9,492 nt of DNA from Vulcanisaeta sp. MG_3 (GTDB lineage: Archaea > Thermoproteota > Thermoprotei > Thermoproteales > Thermocladiaceae): assembly GCA_001516765.1 (NCBI GenBank), contig LOCH01000022.1, positions 1-9,492 on the forward strand, read 5' to 3'. Numbering within the stretch: position 1 is the first letter of the stretch; each line of letters starts with the position of its first letter. Below are positions 1 through 5,572 of the stretch, piece after piece. Both the position numbers and the translations under genes were made by a program. Below the pieces are notes generated by a model. The model was given only the letters and a program-made list of their open reading frames with translations, was not told the DNA's origin and made no database searches.

Positions 1-31
1 AAAACCCAGGAATAAAATCGAGATGACCAAA

Positions 32-162
32 CCAGGGTAACCCGGCCATAGGCAGGGTGGAACCACCCGGACTCGCCAGATCCCGGAAGTGAAACGCCCT
101 GCCGCGTTGCCAAGTACTGCGGTCCGAGATGGCCGCGGGAACGGCGCGTGCCGGGACCCTGG
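32..162 (+). rRNA. rrf: 5S ribosomal RNA
   Basis: This is an archaeal 5S rRNA, a structural RNA of the large ribosomal subunit. The closing helix I is visible as CCCGGC (41-46) pairing with GCCGGG (150-155), continued by AGGGT (34-38) with ACCCT (156-160) and CC (32-33) with GG (161-162), with AA bulged at 39-40. Helix II is GGCAGGG (51-57) with CCCTGCC (97-103). The conserved ACCACCCGGACTC and CCCGGAAGT loop C segments are present. Helix IV pairs CTGCGGTC with the GGCCGCGGG arm. GACC (25-28) can also pair with GGTC (163-166), which may be a precursor-processing stem. No 16S or 23S lies beside it here, consistent with the detached 5S genes known in many Thermoproteales. The exact ends are uncertain by a few nucleotides. 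Confidence 0.95.
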
Positions 163-222
163 GGTCAAAACCACACTTAATAATATTGATTTTACCTATA
201 AGGTGGACTGTGATAATGCAGA

Positions 223-819
223 TCAAACCTTACGGTAGGCCTCAAGCATTTGTTCCACTACATGGCCTGCTAGGTTCATGAAAACCGAGAGTGGTGATCC
301 CGTCTCTTCCACAATCATGTGTACCAAGAGCTCACTATAAAGTGCTGTAGTTAATGCTGCCAATTTACCGAGTACCATTGATAGTTTCCAATAATCCCCT
401 GATTGTTGAGATGCTTTGATGATTATGCCGAATGCCGTTGCACTTAGTTGTGTTGGTAATGAGGTTAGTACCGCCACACCCACATTCTTGTTAAATAACT
501 CAAGGGCCATTATCCCTAGTTTTACCCAGTACATATCATTATTAGGACCCTGAACGTAGTTGATCCACCAATTCTTAACAAACTCTGTACATTCCTGGTT
601 CCTGAAGAACTCAATATTCGTGTTCGACATTACAGTACAGTAGGTCTCTGCTAAATCATTTGCTATCTCAAGTAATTCCTGGGAGTGTTGTTTCAGTATT
701 TCCTCATCGACTTGGTTCCAGCGAAATGGGGTTGGTAATTGGCTGAATACGTGTTCGAGAAATATTTCGTAGTTTCCCTTCCTCATTTCATCTATGTAGA
801 GGATTGTGTGGCTTGTCAT
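223..819 (-). CDS. Protoglobin-like helical protein lacking the proximal histidine (tentative)
   Basis: This 198-residue, mostly helical, soluble protein has no obvious membrane span. Its middle resembles the globin fold of archaeal protoglobins and globin-coupled sensors. Residues 38-60 (from DEEIL to ETY60) line up with the DEEYI...DTWY helix I recall from Methanosarcina protoglobin. An aromatic FF71-72, WW84-85 and D95-W98 then precede LG101-102 at the place of the family's IG..H. The heme-ligating proximal histidine falls on A105, so heme binding by the usual ligand seems lost. There is no downstream signalling domain, so it would be a stand-alone globin-fold protein. The start ATG at 819 sits 26 nt from a TATA-like box that overlaps the stop codon of the upstream membrane protein gene, 24 bp away. 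The assignment rests on remembered sequences and pattern spacing only; it could instead be an unrelated helical family. Confidence 0.45.
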   Translation of the reverse strand: MTSHTILYIDEMRKGNYEIFLEHVFSQLPTPFRWNQVDEEILKQHSQELLEIANDLAETYCTVMSNTNIEFFRNQECTEFVKNWWINYVQGPNNDMYWVKLGIMALELFNKNVGVAVLTSLPTQLSATAFGIIIKASQQSGDYWKLSMVLGKLAALTTALYSELLVHMIVEETGSPLSVFMNLAGHVVEQMLEAYRKV

Positions 820-841
820 TCAATTTTTAATTATCAACCTC

Positions 842-848
842 ATTTAAA
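842..848 (-). promoter_or_regulatory. TATA box for the 223-819 gene
   Basis: TTTAAAT on the minus strand is centred 26 nt upstream of the ATG at 819. It overlaps the stop codon of the preceding gene, so the downstream gene can be transcribed independently as a leaderless mRNA. Confidence 0.55.
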
Positions 849-1440
849 CCCTTCTATCAATACCCACGTAATTAGATCTACCATTATGAACAGAATCCAT
901 GTACGTCATTACTAACACCCACGCATCTATAACTAATATGCCGTATGCCTCCTCGGTAGCTGCTGATGGCCATGGTATTAACAGCGCAGGTATTGGTGCT
1001 AAAACACCAAGCAATAATGAGAACAGACCCAGGCCTCTATTGCCGCCCATTAACGAGCCAATACCCCAAGCAATAAGCGCCGTATCCATTTGTACAAAGA
1101 ACCACGTCGACACAAACACATGAGGTCTAGTACCTGCATGGTAAATGCCTATTAATGCTAAGAAGAGCCCTGCTACGAACACGAACGCCGATGCAAAACT
1201 CTCAACCTTATTCCTGGAGTTTAGGAGTAGGTTTATTGAGTATAAATCAACGAATACTGAGGTGATTATGAGACCGTAATTGTATATCCAGGGATCAACG
1301 GCATGCGGACCCCCTAGATCACTGAATGCGTTTTTCGTAAAGACGAACCATGGATTGACACTAATACTTATTGCAATGACGACCCAAGCCAACACAGCTG
1401 CCATAATCCCTGAGTACCTAACGAATTCTCTCCAAATCAT
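844..1440 (-). CDS. DUF998-type integral membrane protein
   Basis: This is a small polytopic membrane protein of about 198 residues with some six hydrophobic segments. One is right at the N-terminus (about 11-30). Others follow at roughly 55-75, 83-103, 110-130, 137-156 and 163-182, and the tail is short and polar. The stretch NPWFVFTKNAFSDLGGP just after the first segment matches the N..FSDLG signature of DUF998 (PF06197) membrane proteins, whose function is unknown. I start it at the ATG at 1440 rather than the TTG three bases earlier, because a TATA box lies 26 nt upstream of that ATG. It has its own promoter and lies 33 nt downstream of the M24-family gene. No catalytic motif is evident. 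Confidence 0.7.
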   Translation of the reverse strand: MIWREFVRYSGIMAAVLAWVVIAISISVNPWFVFTKNAFSDLGGPHAVDPWIYNYGLIITSVFVDLYSINLLLNSRNKVESFASAFVFVAGLFLALIGIYHAGTRPHVFVSTWFFVQMDTALIAWGIGSLMGGNRGLGLFSLLLGVLAPIPALLIPWPSAATEEAYGILVIDAWVLVMTYMDSVHNGRSNYVGIDRRV

Positions 1441-1462
1441 CAATTAGTATAGTCTCTATTCC

Positions 1463-1470
1463 TTAAAATA
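1463..1470 (-). promoter_or_regulatory. TATA box for the DUF998-like gene
   Basis: TATTTTAA on the minus strand is centred 26-27 nt upstream of the ATG at 1440, in the short gap after the M24-family gene. It supports a leaderless start and the ATG over the adjacent TTG. Confidence 0.55.
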
Positions 1471-1473
1471 ACT

Positions 1474-2667
1474 TTACACCTCCACTATCAATGACTCGGC
1501 ATCCCTTGGATAGTACGTGATTATTTCAATACCATCATCTCTGATTACCACAGTGTCCGAATGCCTAAACCCACCTAACCTGGGTACATATATGCCGGGT
1601 TCCACCGTAATAACCATTCCTGGCCTGAGCACTGTATCATCACCAACATCCAGAAACGGAGCCTCATGCGCCTCCAAACCGAGACCATGCCCACTGTGGT
1701 GAAGTAGGTAATCATAAACGCCCAACTCCCTGGCCGCCTTAATAACAGCCTTATCTACCTCGGATGCCTTAATCCCAGGTCTTAGTGTGTTTAGGGCGGT
1801 TTCCTGGAGTTTAAGTGCGATTTCGTGGTATTTAATTACATCGTTTGTTGGGCGACCAACGAACAAGTTTCTCTCGAGTTCAGCCATGTAGCCCGAGACA
1901 TCTGCGGTGGTCCCTGTCACTAGTACATCACCGGCTCTAATCGGTCTCTCAGTACTTATTGAGTGTGGGTAGGCGCCATGCTCGCCAACCTGTCCCCTAA
2001 ACCCAGCATAGGCTGGGTATTCCGACCTAAGTGGTTTATAATTAGGCCCCAGGGCTTTTTTCATCATTATTGATGCGTCTAGGGATGCCCTTAGTGAGAT
2101 TTCATAATCGTAGAGGCCAGGTGCCGTGTAGTCCTGAAGTAACGAGTGTGCTAGATTGGCCCATTTAGCACTCTCCCTAAGCAACTCTATTTCCACCTCG
2201 GACTTTATGATCCTCATTGAGTATATATCGTCAGCCACATTAACAAACTTGGTATTAGGAAGCAGTTCGGTGAGATTTGGTCCCCTATAACCCCAATGGC
2301 TTACGTAGCCTGGCGTTGAGTCGTAACCTACAACTGCGTTGTCCAGGTGTAATTCCCTGAACCACTCCGCAAAAAGTCTCATTGGGTGGGTCTCGCCTGG
2401 ATAATCCCTATAGATATACGTCTTACTTATTAACTGGGTCTGGCTTATTACATGGTCCCTCTCCAACAATGGGCCGAAAAAGTATACCTCACCGTTTTTG
2501 TGTATTACAATAGCAGCAGGTCTCTCGGTCTGTAAGTAGTGAAGACCTACGAAATACGCCATATTAATCGGGTTCACGAGATACACGGCATCTAATCCCC
2601 TCTCCCTCATCACTCTATGCAGTCCATCAAGTCTTCTCTCAAATTCCCTCATTGGTATTTCATGCAT
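1474..2667 (-). CDS. M24-family (creatinase/prolidase fold) protein with altered metal site
   Basis: This 397-residue protein has the two-domain creatinase/Xaa-Pro peptidase layout: an N-terminal creatinase_N-like domain (about 8-145) and a C-terminal pita-bread domain (about 160-390). Family hallmarks are HSGHGLGLEAHEAP (324-337) and VEPGIYVP (355-362). The catalytic-type His235 is kept (YPHS). The five metal ligands of active aminopeptidases are only partly present: the first Asp is G252 and the second Asp is E263 (GYMAELERN). The GHG histidine H327 and E356 remain, while the last Glu is S370 (FRHSDT). The retained His/Glu/Glu set resembles creatinase, a metal-independent amidinohydrolase, more than aminopeptidase P. 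The creatine-binding arginine I recall near the H..E segment is not evident, so creatine is not implied. The substrate is unknown; automated annotation would probably say Xaa-Pro dipeptidase. The ATG at 2667 has a TATA box 27 nt upstream. Confidence 0.88.
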   Translation of the reverse strand: MHEIPMREFERRLDGLHRVMRERGLDAVYLVNPINMAYFVGLHYLQTERPAAIVIHKNGEVYFFGPLLERDHVISQTQLISKTYIYRDYPGETHPMRLFAEWFRELHLDNAVVGYDSTPGYVSHWGYRGPNLTELLPNTKFVNVADDIYSMRIIKSEVEIELLRESAKWANLAHSLLQDYTAPGLYDYEISLRASLDASIMMKKALGPNYKPLRSEYPAYAGFRGQVGEHGAYPHSISTERPIRAGDVLVTGTTADVSGYMAELERNLFVGRPTNDVIKYHEIALKLQETALNTLRPGIKASEVDKAVIKAARELGVYDYLLHHSGHGLGLEAHEAPFLDVGDDTVLRPGMVITVEPGIYVPRLGGFRHSDTVVIRDDGIEIITYYPRDAESLIVEV

Positions 2668-2690
2668 AGTAATTACTCCATTAAGGTCAA

Positions 2691-2697
2691 TTTTAAA
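2691..2697 (-). promoter_or_regulatory. TATA box for the M24-family gene
   Basis: TTTAAAA on the minus strand is centred 27 nt upstream of the ATG at 2667, between the stop of the 148-aa gene (2703) and that ATG. It fixes the start codon over the internal ATG at codon 6. Confidence 0.55.
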
Positions 2698-2702
2698 CTA
2701 CC

Positions 2703-3149
2703 CTAACCAAAGAGGTTAACCTCAGGTACGTTCTCTACGGTTGCCTTCTCACCGAGTACATCATTACTTATCTCTATTACGTACTTAAGTCTCGCAGTAT
2801 AAACAACGTTGCTTCCCTCCTCACCTGTAGGTGTTAGTGATATTTCACCACTCACCCTGGCATAACCCTTCTCCTCGTTACCCTTCATTAGCTTCCACAC
2901 CATGCTAACACTGTACTTACCGCCCACATCCTTAACATCCCAGGTCCTCTCACCAGGTGTTAAGCCATAATCTGCTGAGAAGGACTTCACCAACTGCATG
3001 AAGTTCGTCCCAGAATCATCCAGCGGTACTGTTAAGCCAGCCTCCCTGGGCCACCTCTCAAGCCTCTTTTTCCTAGCTTCCTCATTTGCTGTCTTACTAA
3101 TTTTTATTGGCACTTCGAGATCCCTCTCGTAGACTGGTACGAAACTCAT
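2703..3149 (-). CDS. Conserved-looking hypothetical protein, 148 aa
   Basis: I do not recognise this protein. It is soluble, with no signal peptide, membrane segment or cysteine. The first third is charged and probably helical, with a basic-acidic run ANEEARKKRLERW at about 22-34. From about residue 65 the pattern alternates hydrophobic and polar residues (for example YSVSMVWKLM and YTARLKYVIEIS), suggesting a beta-sheet domain of five or so strands, as in lipid- or ligand-binding START/SRPBCC-like folds. That fold is a guess from pattern alone. The ATG at 3149 lies 28-29 nt from a TTTTTATT box, so it is probably leaderless and transcribed alone, 35 nt upstream of the M24-family gene. Codon use looks like its neighbours, which supports a real gene. 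Confidence 0.75.
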   Translation of the reverse strand: MSFVPVYERDLEVPIKISKTANEEARKKRLERWPREAGLTVPLDDSGTNFMQLVKSFSADYGLTPGERTWDVKDVGGKYSVSMVWKLMKGNEEKGYARVSGEISLTPTGEEGSNVVYTARLKYVIEISNDVLGEKATVENVPEVNLFG

Positions 3150-3173
3150 ACCTACTACGTAACTAGGGACTGG

Positions 3174-3181
3174 AATAAAAA
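3174..3181 (-). promoter_or_regulatory. TATA box for the 148-aa gene
   Basis: TTTTTATT on the minus strand is centred 28-29 nt upstream of the ATG at 3149. The same variant box occurs before the radical SAM gene at the same spacing. Confidence 0.5.
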
Positions 3182-3212
3182 TGCTTCCCTAGTTACGGTT
3201 CGATGAACTTCG

Positions 3213-3267
3213 CCGTCAGATAACACCTTACTCATCATCACTCATGGCAGCCATCGTATCATCACTC
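3213..3267 (-). ncRNA. C/D box guide sRNA (candidate 1)
   Basis: This is a candidate archaeal box C/D RNA guiding 2'-O-methylation by L7Ae, Nop5 and fibrillarin. Read on the minus strand: box C is GTGATGA (3259-3265), followed by a 12-13 nt guide region TACGATGGCTGCC. A degenerate D' (ATGA, one mismatch to CTGA) comes next, then a perfect C' ATGATGA (3232-3238). The second guide GTAAGGTGTTAT is exactly 12 nt (3220-3231), and box D is CTGA (3216-3219). A TATA box (3290-3297) is centred about 26 nt before position 3267, so transcription would start two nucleotides upstream of box C. The D guide would pair with ATAACACCTTAC and methylate the C paired five nucleotides from box D; I cannot place that target. 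The terminal stem is weak and the ends are approximate. Confidence 0.72.
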
Positions 3268-3289
3268 AACAACCTTAAACCCACTCTAG

Positions 3290-3297
3290 ATTTAAAT
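3290..3297 (-). promoter_or_regulatory. TATA box for C/D sRNA candidate 1
   Basis: ATTTAAAT on the minus strand lies immediately after the intended stop codon of the Fe-S protein gene and about 26 nt before the predicted 5' end of the sRNA. No protein start lies at the matching distance, which points to the RNA as its product. Confidence 0.55.
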
Positions 3298-3298
3298 G

Positions 3299-4232
3299 CT
3301 ACTCGGCCTCGATGACCTCGTTAATATCCATTATCTTCACGACGCCCTCCGCGTTCCTGCCTAGGTTTGCTAGGCATATAGGGCATACCGTGATCACGTT
3401 TTTTCGAGAGCTTCGACAGATTCTGGATCCTTATCTTGGCTATTTCCCTCGACAGCTCTGGGCTTAGTGATTCCAGAGGTCCTCCACAGCACGTTGCCGT
3501 GTCAATACCCGTTATTAATGGATCCTCAATATGCCTCAAACCCGCATTGTCTAATATCGCCCTGTACACATCGTATTTGCCCAGGTACCTCGCGTATAGG
3601 CAGGAGTCGTGGATCACGACCTCACCATTAAATTTGGGCTTGACCTTGGCATTCTTGAGCAGGTCTAGGTAGTTAACGACCTCAAAATTTAGTTTAAAGT
3701 ACTTCGGCGCCACATTGGTTAACACGTTATGTGTATGGGGATCTATTGTTATGACCTTCTTGACACCGTACTTCTCGAAGATTCTCAACACCCTATCCTC
3801 AAAGTACTCCCTGAAGTACTCCTCAGCACCCAATTCATGAAGTAGGGCACCGCTGTATGGTTCATCCTCATAGAGGTAGCCAAAGTTTACCCCAGCCCTT
3901 TGTAGGGACCTCGCTATGCTCATCATTATGTTGTTGGCCCTATCGATATCTGCCTTGTTTGGTTTGATTACGAAGCTTGCGAACCTGGAGAGTACACTGG
4001 CTAGGCTCATTAGTGGTGTGCTTTGTAGCTTCTCAATCCATGGGACTAGTTGGTTTATCATTGGTGCCATTTGGTAGAGGCATGAGGTGTATATTATCGT
4101 GTCACCACCCTTGGGTATACCCAATTCCCTAGCCCATTCTGTGCAGTTGGATTTATCCATTGGTATTGGTAAACCATTGGCATCAAGGCTTTTTCTCATT
4201 ATGTCTATCAACGACTTAATCCAACTCTCCAT
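3299..4232 (-). CDS. CCG-domain Fe-S protein (HdrD/GlpC-like), frameshifted near the 3' end
   Basis: This soluble protein has two CCG-type (DUF224/PF02754) repeats as in HdrB/HdrD, GlpC and glycolate-oxidase Fe-S subunits, which usually bind a 4Fe-4S cluster for thiol/disulfide or electron-transfer chemistry. Numbering is from the ATG at 4238. The second repeat has C213 and CCG at 250-252. Read without correction, the frame then leaves the family and ends at 3321 with an arginine-rich tail. Deleting one base in the T6 run at 3399-3404 (A6 in the mRNA) restores SKNVITVCPICLANLG, supplying the missing CxxC (285-288) and a normal end at the TAG at 3299 (312 residues). The first repeat keeps C53 but has YSG (128-130) for CCG and DPHT (166-169) for CxxC, so it probably lacks a cluster. 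I start at ATG 4232, which is 26 nt from the TATA box; the ATG at 4238 is the alternative. The damage may be real, an assembly error, or recoded. Confidence 0.85.
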
Positions 4233-4254
4233 TAACATTGCGGGCGTGCCTTCC

Positions 4255-4262
4255 TATTTAAA
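4255..4262 (-). promoter_or_regulatory. TATA box for the CCG-domain gene
   Basis: TTTAAATA on the minus strand is centred 26-27 nt from the ATG at 4232 but only 20 nt from the one at 4238. It therefore favours the third codon as the true leaderless start. Confidence 0.55.
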
Positions 4263-4295
4263 GATTGTTTATTACAGATTTGGTGCATCAACTAT

Positions 4296-4946
4296 TTACT
4301 TTTTCACGTAGAAGTTAACCCTGGACTTGCTTATTACAGCATCAATACTACAATCACACTTCAAAAGAACCTTTGTTAAACCTAGAATATACCCCCTGGT
4401 GAAAGGCAGTCCAGCATCTAGGTCAAAGGGTTCGGTTAGTGATAGACTTGCGACATAACCACCCTTCTCATTATTTAATTTCACATCCTCGGCGCTCCTA
4501 GCTAGATTCATAACCACAAGCATTTCAACCGCTGTCTCGAAGATTCTCGCCGGATCTGTGATCGCTGGTATTATGTACTTTGTCCTAAGCATCGTACTCG
4601 CCATGGATACTCCCATCTCATAACCGAGCTTATTTAAGAAGGAATGAAGTTCACCACCACTCTGCACCATGTGGATTAATATGCTCCTGAGTATCTCCCT
4701 ATCAAAGCCCACCAGCTCCATTGGCGCCTCATGGCTCGCCCAAACATCGTGAACCCCATTTATACCCCTCAACCTCTCAATCGCATTTATCGGCAGGGAA
4801 TCGCTGAGCCTCATCGCAATGACCCTCTCGCTCTCCGATGGTATTGAGACGAAAACCCACTCAATGCTTGCATGATCCTTAATTACGCCAGTTATCTCGT
4901 GAAGCATCCCCCGCCTATTCGCAGCCCTAATCACAAGCAGTGTCAT
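4296..4946 (-). CDS. ACT-domain protein with V4R-like C-terminal domain
   Basis: This is a probable ligand-sensing protein of 216 residues. Residues 1-75 look like an ACT domain: a beta strand TLLVIRAANRRGML, a helix HEITGVIKDH, strands around IEWVFVSIP and RVIAMRLSD, a helix INAIERLRGI, and a last strand near VHDVWAS. ACT domains usually bind amino acids allosterically. Residues 82-216 resemble the V4R (4-vinyl reductase) small-molecule sensor fold: FDREILRSIL, FLNKLGYEMG (103-112), then PFTRGYILGLTKVLL (181-195) and a final strand RVNFYVKK, matching the F.RGy..Gl...LL...C.f.v ending of V4R domains. C197 and C199 lie near the end. There is no DNA-binding helix-turn-helix. Its promoter is divergent from that of the aIF2-beta gene. 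The ACT call is fairly secure; the V4R call is moderate. Confidence 0.7.
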   Translation of the reverse strand: MTLLVIRAANRRGMLHEITGVIKDHASIEWVFVSIPSESERVIAMRLSDSLPINAIERLRGINGVHDVWASHEAPMELVGFDREILRSILIHMVQSGGELHSFLNKLGYEMGVSMASTMLRTKYIIPAITDPARIFETAVEMLVVMNLARSAEDVKLNNEKGGYVASLSLTEPFDLDAGLPFTRGYILGLTKVLLKCDCSIDAVISKSRVNFYVKK

Positions 4947-4969
4947 TAATGGTTTAGTGAAGTTAGGAA

Positions 4970-4977
4970 CTTTAAAC
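4970..4977 (-). promoter_or_regulatory. TATA box for the ACT-domain gene
   Basis: GTTTAAAG on the minus strand is centred 27-28 nt upstream of the ATG at 4946, giving a leaderless start. Confidence 0.5.
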
Positions 4978-4988
4978 CCGACTAATCG

Positions 4989-5000
4989 TGTTCACGAACA
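4989..5000. promoter_or_regulatory. Inverted repeat in the divergent promoter region
   Basis: TGTTC-AC-GAACA is a perfect 5-bp inverted repeat with a 2-bp centre. It lies upstream of both TATA boxes between the ACT-domain and aIF2-beta genes, where a dimeric regulator could act. Arms this short can occur by chance. Confidence 0.25.
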
Positions 5001-5026
5001 TTCCCAGCACCACAATAGGGTAAGAA

Positions 5027-5036
5027 CTTATTAATA
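5027..5036 (+). promoter_or_regulatory. TATA box for the aIF2-beta gene
   Basis: CTTATTAATA is centred 28 nt upstream of the ATG at 5060. No Shine-Dalgarno site precedes that ATG. Confidence 0.5.
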
Positions 5037-5059
5037 CCTAGTTACAAAGCTGTGTTGCG

Positions 5060-5482
5060 ATGCCAGGTAATGAGTATGATGAGTTGTACATGAAGTTGTT
5101 GGATAAGGCATACGCGATAATAACGCCGAAAGTGCAGAGAAGGCAGGAACTTCCAAGGCTTAGTATTCAAGTTCAGCCTAAGAAGACCATAATACAGAAC
5201 TTCAGGGACATTGCACAAAGGCTTAATAGGGATCCGACCCACATAGCCAGGTTCTTCCTTAAGGAGTTAGCCCTACCCGGCAGTATTGATGGTAATGCTC
5301 TCGTCCTTTACGCCGAGAGGAGTCCTAGGACCCTCGAAGCAGTCTATGAGAGGTACATAAAATTCTACGTTGAGTGCCCGGTCTGTCATTCAGTCGATAC
5401 CTACCTGGAGAGGGAGGGTAGGATATACGTCCTGGTGTGCACGGCTTGTGGGGCGAGGACGCCTCGTAAGGGTATTAGCTGA
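5060..5482 (+). CDS. Translation initiation factor aIF2, beta subunit
   Basis: This is the archaeal/eukaryotic IF2 beta subunit, part of the heterotrimer that delivers initiator Met-tRNA to the small ribosomal subunit in the cytoplasm. At 140 residues it has the usual archaeal length. An N-terminal helix (about 5-22) should contact the gamma subunit. The central alpha/beta domain (about 33-104) carries the family pattern TIIQNFRDIAQRLNRDPTHIARFF followed by LALPGSIDG. The C-terminal zinc ribbon has CPVC (C106, C109) and CTAC (C127, C130). Nothing is missing. The ATG at 5060 has a TATA box 28 nt upstream. The alpha and gamma subunit genes are not in this window; the next gene, a radical SAM protein 90 bp downstream, has its own promoter. 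Confidence 0.95.
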   Translation: MPGNEYDELYMKLLDKAYAIITPKVQRRQELPRLSIQVQPKKTIIQNFRDIAQRLNRDPTHIARFFLKELALPGSIDGNALVLYAERSPRTLEAVYERYIKFYVECPVCHSVDTYLEREGRIYVLVCTACGARTPRKGIS

Positions 5483-5538
5483 TTCAATTTCTAATTTAAA
5501 GTTTGTGGGGTTAACAATCGATGTTCTTAGGGAAAGGG

Positions 5539-5548
5539 TTTTTATTTA
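5539..5548 (+). promoter_or_regulatory. TATA box for the radical SAM gene
   Basis: TTTTTATTTA is centred 29 nt upstream of the ATG at 5573. It supports that start over the in-frame ATG at 5621. Confidence 0.5.
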
Positions 5549-5572
5549 CTACAAGGCATTACTGAAATCAAT

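Noticed and set aside
3396..3407. Classical -1 slippery heptamer (A AAA AAC) at the frameshift
   Set aside because: The required change is +1 relative to the reading frame (AAA AAA CGT), and a -1 shift meets a TGA at once, so the classical mechanism does not fit.
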